From Candidatus Binatia bacterium (lineage in GTDB: Bacteria; Desulfobacterota; Binatia; HRBIN30): 64,000 bases of DNA. A model generated the notes under the pieces. The model was not told where the DNA came from, did not search any database, and saw only the letters and a program-made list of their open reading frames with translations. The DNA is taken from assembly GCA_023150935.1 (NCBI GenBank), contig JAKLJW010000003.1, positions 1 through 64,000 of the forward strand, written 5' to 3'. Both the position numbers and the translations under genes were made by a program. Positions 6,795 to 15,606 of the stretch are shown piece by piece (position 1 is the first letter of the stretch; each line of letters opens with the position of its first letter).

Positions 6795-9086
6795 TTACGG
6801 GCCGCTGGCCACGCGCGTGCGCGGACCGCTGGCGCCCAGCCCGACCAGGACGAACTGGGCCCGCACCTCCGTTTCCGACGGACTGGTGCGCTGGTTAACC
6901 GCGATATCCACCGACCAGCAATCGCACGTCGAAATAAAACGTACCCCCCAGTAGTTGCCGAGGAAGTTGGACGTCACCGCGTCGTAACGGCCGGCGTAGA
7001 ACAGGCCGAACCAGTCCGTAACCCGCAACACGACGTTGCCGTTGACCTCGCGCAACTGGTTCCCGCTGATGAACCGATAGGTAATGCCGGCACTCGTGCG
7101 CGTCTCCAGGAATCGCTCGCCCCGCGCCGTCCACGGATCCTCGACGAACAACCCCACCCGCGTCGCCGTCAGATCGTTGTTGGACACGTCGTAGTTCGCC
7201 GCAAAGCGGAACGACAACGCGCGCGCGGGATTGACCCGACCTGCAAAATCGATGTCCGAGAAATGATCCGCCGCTCGCCCCGGCTGCAAAGGCTCGATCT
7301 CGCGCAGCACGTCGGCGCTCTGCATTAACGATAACCGCGCCAGCTCGCGGTAACGCTCGTCCGCGGGACCCAGATCGCCCCCGCCAAGAAAGCTCTCCGT
7401 CTCCGGTGCCGGAGCCGGCGACAGGCCGGGGTCGGCAAATCGCCCCACCAGGCGGGTCGTGGCCCCGTACGTGAACAGACTGCGCTGATCCACGCGGTCG
7501 ACACCGTCCCAGAACGGCAGACTCTCCTGCGATACGAACGGCACATAGAGATATTCGAGCATCGGCTCGATCGAATGCTTCACCTTGTCGACCCCGAGCA
7601 GATCGAAGTCGAACACCCGCGCGATCGACGTGCCCACGCCGGCGTGGACGATCGGCAACGCGCGGTTTGCGGTGGCCGGCAGCACGGCGGGCGCACCCGC
7701 GTAACGCGGCCCGACCACGTCCGGATCGGTAACGTAATAGGCCGTCTCCCGGAACGCGGCGCGCACGGCACCGAAGGCGTACCGCCCCACCGGCAGCGGC
7801 ACGGTCACCCCCGGCACGACGTCGAGGCGCATGCCGTCCGTGCCCTGTCCGCGCTGGTATAACATGCCCCCCAGATCGAGCTCGCCGAGGGCCCAGCGGC
7901 CGAAGCTCATCTGCGCATCGGCGTCGAGCTCCGGCACCCGCTGGAGCACCTGCGACTCGGGACCGAGCAGGTTCTGGTAATACACGCCCTGCCCGCGCAC
8001 CGCGACACGATCCCATCCCGCCCCGAGCCCTCCCCAGGTGCGCGTGTACGGCAACGTCCGCACCGCAACCTCGCGACCGTAGGTAAAGGCATAAGTGTTG
8101 ATCTCGCGCAGGAACAGATCGTCGCTGACCACCAGCGAGTCGGCGTAGAGCTGCAGCGGCCCCGCGACAGGCTGCCGGTGCTGGTTGACCACGCTCCAGC
8201 GGTTCTCGGGAATCACCGGCTCGAATGACGTACCGGTCGCCTGCCCGCGGAAGAACTCGTTGAAGTACGAGGTCTCGATGACTCCGGCCGCGTCCCGGGG
8301 CCAGAAGTAGCGGTACTCCCCGACCACTCCGATGCGCGCACTCGTCTCGACGTCGCCGGCGATCGTTAAGTCCTGACTGCGGTCGATCGCCCAGTAGAAC
8401 GGCAGCAGCGTCTGAAAGCCGCGGCGGTTGGAGAACCCGAACTGCGGCACCAGAAAACCCGTCTGTCGATCCAGCTCCACGGGGAAGATCGCGCGCGGCA
8501 CGTACAGCACGGGCACGTCGAGGATGTTGAAGGTTCCTCCCTTCAACCGGCCGTAACCCCCGAGGGTTACCTCGAGGTCTTCGCCGCTGATGCTCCAGCT
8601 CGGAGGCCCCTCCGCGCAGCGGCATGTGGTGAAACGGCCGTCGCGAATACGAAAACTCTGGCCGAGCCCCTTTTCGACCCGCGCGCCTTGCAGCGAATAC
8701 TGGTTGAGGCGCGAGGTGATATTGGCGCCTTCGATGATGCCGGTTTCCTCCTCGAGATTGAGCGAAAGCGCATCGGCCGTCAGCAGCCCTTGCGGGTCGC
8801 TCAGCAGGACCCGGCCACTGGCATCGGCGATGTTAGTGATACGGTTGAAGCGCACCTCGTCGGCGTGCAACTCGGTGTCGCCCCGTTTTACCACGACGTT
8901 GCCGCGCGCCGAGACGGTATCGGTGCGCCGGTCGTAGGTCACCTCGTCGGCGTCGATGGTAACCTGCTCGCTCTCGAAGACGGGGCGGATCTGCGCCCCC
9001 GCCCCACCGGCAACCGCGGCGAGGACGAAAACGAGCAGCGCCCAGCGGACTCGCCGCGCCGCCGCCTCACGAAACCCGCACCGCAT
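6795..9086 (-). CDS. lptD: LPS-assembly protein LptD (outer-membrane LPS translocon)
   Basis: 763 residues. A signal peptide (WALLVFVLAAVAGGAGAQ) is followed by an OstA/LptA-like jellyroll (ESEQVTIDADEVTYDRRTDT, VSARGNVVVKRGDTELHADE) and a long beta-barrel region. Cys pairs CRC (FTTCRCAEG) and CDC (FISTCDCWSV) sit on either side of the barrel, as expected if jellyroll and barrel are joined by disulfides as in E. coli LptD. The predicted start overlaps the folC end by 20 bases. It is the last gene of the trp-containing cluster. Its presence shows the host makes LPS. Confidence 0.92.
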   Translation of the reverse strand: MRCGFREAAARRVRWALLVFVLAAVAGGAGAQIRPVFESEQVTIDADEVTYDRRTDTVSARGNVVVKRGDTELHADEVRFNRITNIADASGRVLLSDPQGLLTADALSLNLEEETGIIEGANITSRLNQYSLQGARVEKGLGQSFRIRDGRFTTCRCAEGPPSWSISGEDLEVTLGGYGRLKGGTFNILDVPVLYVPRAIFPVELDRQTGFLVPQFGFSNRRGFQTLLPFYWAIDRSQDLTIAGDVETSARIGVVGEYRYFWPRDAAGVIETSYFNEFFRGQATGTSFEPVIPENRWSVVNQHRQPVAGPLQLYADSLVVSDDLFLREINTYAFTYGREVAVRTLPYTRTWGGLGAGWDRVAVRGQGVYYQNLLGPESQVLQRVPELDADAQMSFGRWALGELDLGGMLYQRGQGTDGMRLDVVPGVTVPLPVGRYAFGAVRAAFRETAYYVTDPDVVGPRYAGAPAVLPATANRALPIVHAGVGTSIARVFDFDLLGVDKVKHSIEPMLEYLYVPFVSQESLPFWDGVDRVDQRSLFTYGATTRLVGRFADPGLSPAPAPETESFLGGGDLGPADERYRELARLSLMQSADVLREIEPLQPGRAADHFSDIDFAGRVNPARALSFRFAANYDVSNNDLTATRVGLFVEDPWTARGERFLETRTSAGITYRFISGNQLREVNGNVVLRVTDWFGLFYAGRYDAVTSNFLGNYWGVRFISTCDCWSVDIAVNQRTSPSETEVRAQFVLVGLGASGPRTRVASGP

Positions 9087-10383
9087 CGGAGGGGTCGAAG
9101 AGCGACCGTACGCCCCGCCTGTCGAGAAAGTAAGGATAGACGGCCCCGATCAAGAACAACGATCCGCACACCAGCACCGCATCGTCGGAGCCGGCCTGCG
9201 CGCACACGCACTCCAGCGCCGACTCCGGACTATCGACCGCACGCGCCGGACAGAACGCCCTGAAAGCCCGCGCTACCGGCTCCGGGTCCGCGCCTCGCGG
9301 CGGCAACACGCGGGTCACCGTTGCCGACGCCGCGATCGGTCCCAGCACCGCGACCATGTCCTCCCAACGCTTGTCTCGCATAACCGCAAAGAGCACGTGC
9401 ACCCGCCGCCCGCCGGTTACACGCGGCACCTCGGCCACCAGCGCCGCGAGGCCGTCGGTGTTGTGGGCGCCATCCAGTACCACAAGCGGCTGCGTCTGCA
9501 CCACCTCGAGCCGTCCGGGCCATCGCACCTCGGCAAGGCCGCGCCTGACGGCTACTTCCGACACCGGGAATCGCGGCTGAGCCCAGACGATCGCCGCCAG
9601 CGCCAGCGCCGCGTTCGTCCGCTGATACGAGCCTCGCAGACCGACAGTGAGCCCCTCGATCCTCGCTCCCAGCCCGTCGAAGCGAAACGGCACGTCGTCG
9701 CTCACCGAAAAATCGCGGCCGTACCAGTAAGTCGGCGCCTGCACCTGTGCCGCCCTCTCCGCAATGGCCCCGGCCGCCTCCTCGGTCATGGGCCCGACGA
9801 TCGCCGGCCGTCCGGCCTTGACGATCCCGGCCTTCTCCCGCGCGATCGCCGCCAGCGCCTCGCCCAGGTACTCCTCGTGGTCCCGTCCGATGTTGGTGAC
9901 GATCGCAACCTCCGGCAGCACCACGTTGGTGGCGTCGAGCCGCCCCCCCAACCCGACTTCGATCACGGCGAGATCGACCTCGGCGCGCGCGAAGTGCAGC
10001 AGGCCCATCACGGTGACCAGCTCGAAGAACGTCAGCTCGATGCCGCGAGCCAACACCGCCGACTGGATTTCCCGGGTGAGCGCCACCACCGTCTCCGGCG
10101 GAATTGTCGAACCGCCGACCCGGATTCGCTCTCCGAAACTCACGAGGTGCGGCGAGGTGTACAGGCCAACGCGATACCCGGCGGCGCCGTACACGGCATC
10201 GAGCATCGCCGCCACGGAACCCTTGCCGTTGGTCCCAGCCACGTGCAGCACCGGATAGCGCCGGTGCGGATCGCCGAGATGCCGCAGTGCAAGCTCGACC
10301 CTCTCGAGCTTGAAGTCCATGCCCCTGGCGGCCTCGAGACCGTAGAGCCACGCCAGGACCTCGGCATATTCGTTGTGGACCAT
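9067..10383 (-). CDS. folC: Bifunctional folylpolyglutamate synthase/dihydrofolate synthase
   Basis: 438 residues, normal for the family. HVAGTNGKGSVAAMLD (about residues 47-62) is the P-loop, followed by GLYTSPHLVSFGERIRV. GLGGRLDATNVV and NIGRDHEEYLGEALAAIARE are the Mur-ligase-like signatures, and VVLDGAHNTDGLAAL lies in the C-terminal domain. It adds glutamate to dihydropteroate or folates in the cytoplasm. The gap to trpA is only 15 bases, so the two are co-transcribed. Many bacteria have accD between trpA and folC; it is missing here. Confidence 0.95.
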   Translation of the reverse strand: MVHNEYAEVLAWLYGLEAARGMDFKLERVELALRHLGDPHRRYPVLHVAGTNGKGSVAAMLDAVYGAAGYRVGLYTSPHLVSFGERIRVGGSTIPPETVVALTREIQSAVLARGIELTFFELVTVMGLLHFARAEVDLAVIEVGLGGRLDATNVVLPEVAIVTNIGRDHEEYLGEALAAIAREKAGIVKAGRPAIVGPMTEEAAGAIAERAAQVQAPTYWYGRDFSVSDDVPFRFDGLGARIEGLTVGLRGSYQRTNAALALAAIVWAQPRFPVSEVAVRRGLAEVRWPGRLEVVQTQPLVVLDGAHNTDGLAALVAEVPRVTGGRRVHVLFAVMRDKRWEDMVAVLGPIAASATVTRVLPPRGADPEPVARAFRAFCPARAVDSPESALECVCAQAGSDDAVLVCGSLFLIGAVYPYFLDRRGVRSLFDPSDAVRVS

Positions 10384-10398
10384 CCGGCGCTCCGGAAC

Positions 10399-11208
10399 TC
10401 AGCCACTGCGCGCCGCTCGCATGGCGGCCTTGAGGCTACGGAGAAAGGCGCCCACCTCGGACAGCAGGTCCGGGGCGCCACGGTGCGCGTCGACGATGCG
10501 CATGATGGCGCTGCCGACCACGGCCGCATCGGCGAAGCGCGCCACGGCGGCGGCCTGCGCCGGGGTCGAAATGCCGAAGCCCACGCCGATCGGCAGCCCG
10601 GTCGCCTCCCGCAGCCGCGCGATCGCGGGTTCGACGGCCTCGGCAAGCATCGGCCGCACACCCGTGACGCCGGTGACCGAGACGTAATACACGAAGCCGG
10701 CGGCGTGCCGCAGCACCGCGCGCACGCGCCCCGGTCCGCTCGTCGGCGCCAGCAAGAAAATGATGTGCACTTCTTGCGCCCGGGCCGGCACCAGCAACTC
10801 GCGCGCCTCCTCGGGCGGCAAATCCACCACCAACAGGCCGTCGACGCCCGCCCCGTGCGCGTCGGCGGCGAAACGCTCCGGCCCGTAGTGCAGGATCGGG
10901 TTGTAGTACCCGTAGAGAATGACCGGCACATCCGATTCGCGCCGGAACGTCGCCACCAGTTCGAGCACGCGCCCCAGCGAAGCGCCGGCGCGCAAGCCGA
11001 TCTCCAGCGACCGTTGCAGCACCGGCCCGTCCGCCGAGGGATCGGAAAACGGCACCCCGAGCTCGATCAGGTCGGCCCCGCTGTCGACCGCAACGCGCAT
11101 GAGCTCGAGCGTGGTCGGGACATCGGGGTCGCCCGCGGTAAGGAACGGAATCAGCGCGGCGGTATTCGCTGCGCGCAGCGCTTCGAAGGTCCGATCGATG
11201 CGATTCAT
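10399..11208 (-). CDS. trpA: Tryptophan synthase alpha subunit
   Basis: 269 residues. Catalytic Glu and Asp lie in LIELGVPFSDPSADGP and GVDGLLVVDLPPEE. The phosphate-binding region is VGFGISTPAQAAAVARFADA, and the loop VYYVSVTGVTGVR is present. It cleaves indole-3-glycerol phosphate to indole and glyceraldehyde-3-phosphate, passing indole to TrpB. It is separated from trpB by 134 bases of repeat-rich sequence, unlike the tight overlaps elsewhere in this operon. Confidence 0.97.
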   Translation of the reverse strand: MNRIDRTFEALRAANTAALIPFLTAGDPDVPTTLELMRVAVDSGADLIELGVPFSDPSADGPVLQRSLEIGLRAGASLGRVLELVATFRRESDVPVILYGYYNPILHYGPERFAADAHGAGVDGLLVVDLPPEEARELLVPARAQEVHIIFLLAPTSGPGRVRAVLRHAAGFVYYVSVTGVTGVRPMLAEAVEPAIARLREATGLPIGVGFGISTPAQAAAVARFADAAVVGSAIMRIVDAHRGAPDLLSEVGAFLRSLKAAMRAARSG

Positions 11209-11239
11209 GCCGCCTCAGCGCGGGCTTCGCCCGCAACCC

Positions 11240-11301
11240 ATTGCGGATTGCGGATTGCGGAACTCATGAATCCGTCGTCCGCAATCCGAAATCCGCATTC
11301 C
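11240..11301. repeat. Heptamer TTGCGGA repeats in inverted array between trpB and trpA
   Basis: TTGCGGATTGCGGATTGCGG (11241-11260) is three copies of a seven-base word. After a short loop the complementary words TCCGCAATCCGAAATCCGCA (11278-11297) follow. The transcript could fold into a stem of roughly 20 base pairs inside the trp operon, possibly affecting trpA expression relative to trpB. It may equally be a neutral dispersed repeat. Confidence 0.7.
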
Positions 11302-11342
11302 AAAATTATTCGCACCATGCAATCAAACGCGGAATTCGTAAA

Positions 11343-12536
11343 TCAGAGGGTCACGCCGAGATGACGTGCGACGGTGATCATGTCCTTGTCGCCGCGCCCG
11401 GACAGGTTGAGCACGAGGATCCGATCCCGGGGCATCGCCGGCGCCGCGCGCACCGCGTAGGCCACCGCGTGCGCCGTCTCCAGAGCCGGAATAATGCCTT
11501 CGGTGCGCGTCAGCAGCTCCAAGCCGGCGAGCGCCTCGTCGTCGTTCACCGTGCAGTACTCGGCGCGTCCGGTGTCGTGCAGGTAACTGTGCTCCGGACC
11601 CACGCCCGGATAGTCGAGCCCGGCCGAGATCGAGTGCGCCGGCCGCACCTGCCCGAGCTCGTCCTGCAAGATGTACGTACGCTTGCCGTGCAACACACCG
11701 ACCGAGCCGGCACTGATCGAGGCCGCATGCTGCCCGGTGTCCACGCCGCTACCGCCCGCCTCGACACCTACCATGCGCACCCCGGCGTCCCCGACGAACG
11801 GATAAAACAACCCCATGGCGTTGCTGCCACCGCCGACACAGGCGACCAAAAGGTCCGGCAGCCGCCCTTCCGCCTTCAGGATCTGGCGCCGCACCTCGCG
11901 GCCGATCACCGACTGAAAGTCGCGCACCATCATCGGGTACGGATGCGCCGACATCGTCGAGCCAACCAGATAGTGTGTCGTCTCGACGTACGTCACCCAA
12001 TCGCGTAGCGCCTCGTTGATGGCATCTTTCAGCGTCTGGCTGCCGCTGGTGACCGGGCGCACCGTGGCACCGAGCAGCTTCATGCGAAACACGTTGAGCG
12101 ACTGCCGCTGCACGTCCTCGGCGCCCATGAACACCTCGCACTCGAGGCCGAACAGCGCGCACACGGTCGCCGTCGCCACCCCGTGCTGCCCGGCACCGGT
12201 TTCGGCGATGATGCGCCGCTTGCCCATGTGCCGCGCCAGTAGCGCCTGCCCGAGCGCGTTGTTGATCTTGTGCGAGCCGGTGTGACAGAGGTCCTCGCGT
12301 TTCAGGTAGATCTTCGCCCCGCCCAGCTTCGCGGTGAGCTGGGCGGCAAAATACAGCGGCGTGGGCCGGCCGGCGTAATCGCGGAGATAGGCGCCGAGTT
12401 CGCGCTTGAACGCCGCGTCGCGCCGGATCCGCCGGTAAGCGGTCTCGAGGTCGAGCAGCGCCGGCATGAGCGTCTCGGCCACGAAGCGCCCGCCAAAACG
12501 ACCGAAATGACCCTGACGATCAGGCAGATTGTACAT
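11343..12536 (-). CDS. trpB: Tryptophan synthase beta subunit
   Basis: 397 residues. The PLP lysine lies in [20 protein letters not shown] and catalytic Glu in [16 protein letters not shown]. The phosphate-binding glycine loop is [17 protein letters not shown]. It joins indole and serine to give tryptophan. The start overlaps the trpF end by 17 bases. It is a TrpB1-type sequence with no unusual insertions. Confidence 0.97.
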   Translation of the reverse strand: MYNLPDRQGHFGRFGGRFVAETLMPALLDLETAYRRIRRDAAFKRELGAYLRDYAGRPTPLYFAAQLTAKLGGAKIYLKREDLCHTGSHKINNALGQALLARHMGKRRIIAETGAGQHGVATATVCALFGLECEVFMGAEDVQRQSLNVFRMKLLGATVRPVTSGSQTLKDAINEALRDWVTYVETTHYLVGSTMSAHPYPMMVRDFQSVIGREVRRQILKAEGRLPDLLVACVGGGSNAMGLFYPFVGDAGVRMVGVEAGGSGVDTGQHAASISAGSVGVLHGKRTYILQDELGQVRPAHSISAGLDYPGVGPEHSYLHDTGRAEYCTVNDDEALAGLELLTRTEGIIPALETAHAVAYAVRAAPAMPRDRILVLNLSGRGDKDMITVARHLGVTL

Positions 12537-13137
12537 GGTCGATGAACCGCCTCATTTTCTCGTGGTCCTTCTTCCCCGGCGCCGACTCGACCCCGCTGGC
12601 AACGTCGACGGCAAAAGGTTGCACGGCCCGCACGGCCGCCCGCACGTTTTCCGGCGTCAGCCCCCCGGCAAGAATCAACCGGCGACGGTCGAACCCCTCG
12701 ATCAGCTCCGGGGGAACGGACGCCCCTGTGCCCCCGTGCCGCCCCGCTACGTACGCATCGGCAAGCACGAAGTCCACCGCGTATCGCTGCGCCAGTGCGG
12801 CGGCACCGCGGTCCCGAACCCGCAGCGCCTTGATCGTCTTCCGCGACCAACCCGCGCATTCCGGCGGCTCTTCGTCGCCGTGGAATTGCAGCGCCTGCAA
12901 ACCGACCTGCGCCGCAATCCGCTCGATCTCGGCGCGCGCGGCGTTGACGAATACCCCCACCGTACACACCGCCTTCGGCAACTGCGCCGCGATGGCCGCG
13001 GCCGCGTCGGGAGAAACGTAGCGCACGCTGCCCGTATAGAAGTTGAATCCGAGCGCGTCGGCCCCCGCCCCTGCGGCGGCGAGCGCGTCGGCGACGTTGG
13101 TGATCCCGCAGATCTTGACGCGAACCCGTTCGCCCAT
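12520..13137 (-). CDS. trpF: Phosphoribosylanthranilate isomerase
   Basis: 205 residues from ATG 13137, chosen because [14 protein letters not shown] gives the normal family N terminus; a 13-residue upstream extension exists but overlaps trpC. KICGITN holds the catalytic Cys. DFVLADAY and [10 protein letters not shown] match the later conserved strands, with the phosphate-binding region [19 protein letters not shown]. It catalyses the third step from anthranilate to tryptophan. It overlaps trpB. Confidence 0.95.
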   Translation of the reverse strand: MGERVRVKICGITNVADALAAAGAGADALGFNFYTGSVRYVSPDAAAAIAAQLPKAVCTVGVFVNAARAEIERIAAQVGLQALQFHGDEEPPECAGWSRKTIKALRVRDRGAAALAQRYAVDFVLADAYVAGRHGGTGASVPPELIEGFDRRRLILAGGLTPENVRAAVRAVQPFAVDVASGVESAPGKKDHEKMRRFIDHVQSA

Positions 13138-13141
13138 GAAC

Positions 13142-13918
13142 TCATCCGTCGCGCAGCAACTCGCCGAGTTTCGCACCCGGATCCGGGGCGCGCATCAGGG
13201 TCTCGCCGATCAGAAACGCGTGCACCCCGCAGCGTTCGAGCCGTCTCATGTCCGCCGCCGTCTCGATGCCGCTCTCGGCAACGACCTGAACGCCGGCGGG
13301 CACGGATGCCATCAGCGCCTCCGTCGTCTCCAGGGAGGTGCGAAACGTGCGCAGGTCGCGATTGTTGATGCCGATGAGCGTCGCACCGGCCGCCAGCGCA
13401 CGCCGCAGCTCGCCTGCGTCGTGCACTTCCACCAGCGCGGTCAGGTTCAGCTCCTGCGCGAGAAACAGCAACTCGCGCAACGCTTCGTCGTCGAGAATCG
13501 CCACGATCAGCAACGCCGCGTCGGCGCCGTAGGCGCGCGCCTCGTAGAGCTGGTAAGGGTCGATCGTGAAGTCCTTGCGCAACAGTGGCACCGTCACGTG
13601 CGCGCGCACGCTTTCGAGGTACTCGAGTCGGCCCTGGAAATACCGCTCCTCGGTGAGCACGGAAATCGCAGCCGCACCGGCGGCATCGTACGCCGTCGCA
13701 ATCGCCACCGGATCGAACTCGGCGCGGATGACGCCCCGAGACGGCGACGCCTTCTTGACTTCGGCGACGATGGCGCGCGGCCGGTGCGCCAGCGCGGCGG
13801 CGAAGTCCCGGCGGGCGGCGATAAACGACGGCCGCTGCCGGAGCGCCGCCAACGGTACCGCCGCACGCGTCCGGTCCAGATCCGCACGCCGGTCACGCAC
13901 AATGTCGTCGAGAATCAT
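13142..13918 (-). CDS. trpC: Indole-3-glycerol phosphate synthase
   Basis: 258 residues. It starts [19 protein letters not shown] and has AEVKKASPSRGVIR with the substrate-binding Lys and Ser. LRKDFTIDPYQLYEARAYGA carries the catalytic Lys, LVEVHDAGELRRAL a catalytic Glu, and INNRDLRTF, VAESGIETAADM and FLIGETLMR complete the TIM-barrel signatures. Its start overlaps the trpD stop by four bases and its stop lies four bases before trpF. Confidence 0.96.
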   Translation of the reverse strand: MILDDIVRDRRADLDRTRAAVPLAALRQRPSFIAARRDFAAALAHRPRAIVAEVKKASPSRGVIRAEFDPVAIATAYDAAGAAAISVLTEERYFQGRLEYLESVRAHVTVPLLRKDFTIDPYQLYEARAYGADAALLIVAILDDEALRELLFLAQELNLTALVEVHDAGELRRALAAGATLIGINNRDLRTFRTSLETTEALMASVPAGVQVVAESGIETAADMRRLERCGVHAFLIGETLMRAPDPGAKLGELLRDG

Positions 13919-14931
13919 CGGTTCGCGATCTCTACCAGCCGGGCAAGCTTCTGCGCCGCACGGCCGCTGCGAATGGCGTCCTCTGCCAGTCGAATGCCGG
14001 CTGCAATCGACGGCGCCATGCCGGCAACGTACAGCGCCGCGGCGGCGTTGAGGACGGTAACGTCACGCCGGGGCCCGGTCGCCCCGCCCAGAATGCCGCG
14101 CAAGATCGCCGCGCACGTTTCCCGGTCCCCGCCAGCGAGATCGCCCTCCCGGCTACGCGCCAGCCCGAAGTCCTCGGGGACGATACGATACGAACGCACG
14201 GCCCCGTCCTTCCATTCCGACACCTGCGTTGGAGCGGCGGTGGAGATCTCGTCGAGCCCGTCCTCCCCACTCACCACCAGAGCATGAACGCTGCCGAGAC
14301 GACCGAGCACGGCCGCCAGGGGCTCGGTCCACGACGCCGCGAAGACGCCGACGACCTGATGGCGCGCGCCGGCGGGGTTGGAAAGCGGGCCAAGGAGGTT
14401 GAAGATCGTACGCACGCCAAGCTCGCGACGCGGCCCGGCCGCGTGTCGGGTCGCGGGATGGAAGTTGGGTGCGAAGAGGAAACCGAACCCGACCTCGTCG
14501 ATACACTCGGTCACTCGTTCCGGCGGTAAGTCGATGCGGACACCGAGAGCTTCGAGCACGTCGGCCCCACCCACTGTCCCCGACGCGGCGCGGTTACCGT
14601 GCTTGGCGATGGTAACGCCGGCACCGGCGGCAATGAAGGCGGCGGCGGTCGAGATGTTGAACGTCCCGCGCATGTCGCCACCCGTACCGCAGGTGTCGAC
14701 CACGACCGACGCGCGCGGGCGAATACGCGTCGCGTGCGCCCGCAGCGCGCGCGCCGCACCCGCCAGCTCCTCGACCGTTTCGCCGCGCATGCGCAGCCCC
14801 ACCAGCAACCCACCGATCTGCGCCGGCGTCGCCACGCCCGTCATGAGCTGCGTCATGACGTTCTCCATCTCCGCCTCGCTCAGAACCTCGCCGGCGACGA
14901 TCCGCGCCAGCGCCGCGCGCACGTCGGTCAT
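13915..14931 (-). CDS. trpD: Anthranilate phosphoribosyltransferase
   Basis: 338 residues from ATG 14931 ([20 protein letters not shown]). A longer frame runs upstream through trpG but encodes Arg/Gly-rich antisense-like sequence and was not used. [20 protein letters not shown] binds the PRPP diphosphate; [10 protein letters not shown] and [13 protein letters not shown] are conserved. It transfers phosphoribose to anthranilate. Four-base overlaps with trpG and trpC indicate translational coupling. Confidence 0.95.
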   Translation of the reverse strand: MTDVRAALARIVAGEVLSEAEMENVMTQLMTGVATPAQIGGLLVGLRMRGETVEELAGAARALRAHATRIRPRASVVVDTCGTGGDMRGTFNISTAAAFIAAGAGVTIAKHGNRAASGTVGGADVLEALGVRIDLPPERVTECIDEVGFGFLFAPNFHPATRHAAGPRRELGVRTIFNLLGPLSNPAGARHQVVGVFAASWTEPLAAVLGRLGSVHALVVSGEDGLDEISTAAPTQVSEWKDGAVRSYRIVPEDFGLARSREGDLAGGDRETCAAILRGILGGATGPRRDVTVLNAAAALYVAGMAPSIAAGIRLAEDAIRSGRAAQKLARLVEIANR

Positions 14932-15530
14932 CGCGCCGCCTCCACGCGTCGTCCGCCCCCGCCCCGCGTCAAATCGAGGAAGTTGCGCAGCAGATGTTTG
15001 CCCTCGACCGTGAGGATCGACTCCGGGTGGAACTGAATTCCCTCGACAAGGAACTCGCGATGGCGCGCTCCCATGATCTCCCCTTCGGCCGTCCACGCAC
15101 TCAGCTCGAGACACGCCGGCAGGGTCGCACGCTCGATGAGTAGCGAGTGGTAGCGAGTCGCCTCGAACGGATTCGACAGGCCTCGAAAGATGGTGCGGCC
15201 GTCGTGCAGGATCGGCGACGTCTTGCCGTGCATCAGGCGCGCGGCGCGCACGATGTGTCCGCCGAAGGCCACCCCCATGCTCTGATGCCCCAGACACACC
15301 CCGAGGATCGGGATCTCGCCGGCGAAGCGCTCGATGACCGCCACCGAGATCCCCGCCTCCGCCGGCGTGCACGGCCCGGGCGAAATGACGATCTGGGTCG
15401 GACGCAGGGCCACTATATCGTCCACCGCGAGCGCGTCGTTCCGGTACACGCGCACGTCCGCCCCCAACTCGCCCAGGTACTGGACCAGGTTGTAGGTGAA
15501 GGAGTCGTAGTTATCGATCATCAGCAACAT
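14928..15530 (-). CDS. trpG: Anthranilate synthase component II (glutamine amidotransferase)
   Basis: 200 residues, a class I amidotransferase. The nucleophile Cys lies in [17 protein letters not shown] and the His/Glu pair in [32 protein letters not shown] is the normal N terminus. It supplies ammonia to TrpE. In some bacteria this subunit is shared with folate synthesis (PabA); folC lies in the same operon, but no pabB is seen here. It lies 76 bases after trpE. Confidence 0.95.
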   Translation of the reverse strand: MLLMIDNYDSFTYNLVQYLGELGADVRVYRNDALAVDDIVALRPTQIVISPGPCTPAEAGISVAVIERFAGEIPILGVCLGHQSMGVAFGGHIVRAARLMHGKTSPILHDGRTIFRGLSNPFEATRYHSLLIERATLPACLELSAWTAEGEIMGARHREFLVEGIQFHPESILTVEGKHLLRNFLDLTRGGGGRRVEAAR

Positions 15531-15540
15531 CGTTGGCCGT

Positions 15541-15605
15541 CGTTCGTCGTTCGTTACTGGCTATCGGCCACTGCACACTGTCCACTGCCCACTGTCCACT
15601 GCCCC
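15541..15605. repeat. Short direct words CACTGTC/CACTGCC in the trpE-trpG gap
   Basis: The gap consists mostly of near-identical words: CACTGCACACTGTCCACTGC (15570-15589) and then CCACTGTCCACTGCC, preceded by a CGTTCGTCGTTCGTT triplication. These are simple direct repeats rather than a hairpin. They occupy nearly all of the 76-base gap. No leader peptide or attenuator was recognised. Confidence 0.65.
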
Positions 15606-15606
15606 C

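Noticed and set aside
8956-11364. An 802-residue plus-strand open frame across folC and trpA
   Set aside because: It is antisense to two certain genes and is Arg/His/Pro-rich, as expected from high-GC shadow frames.
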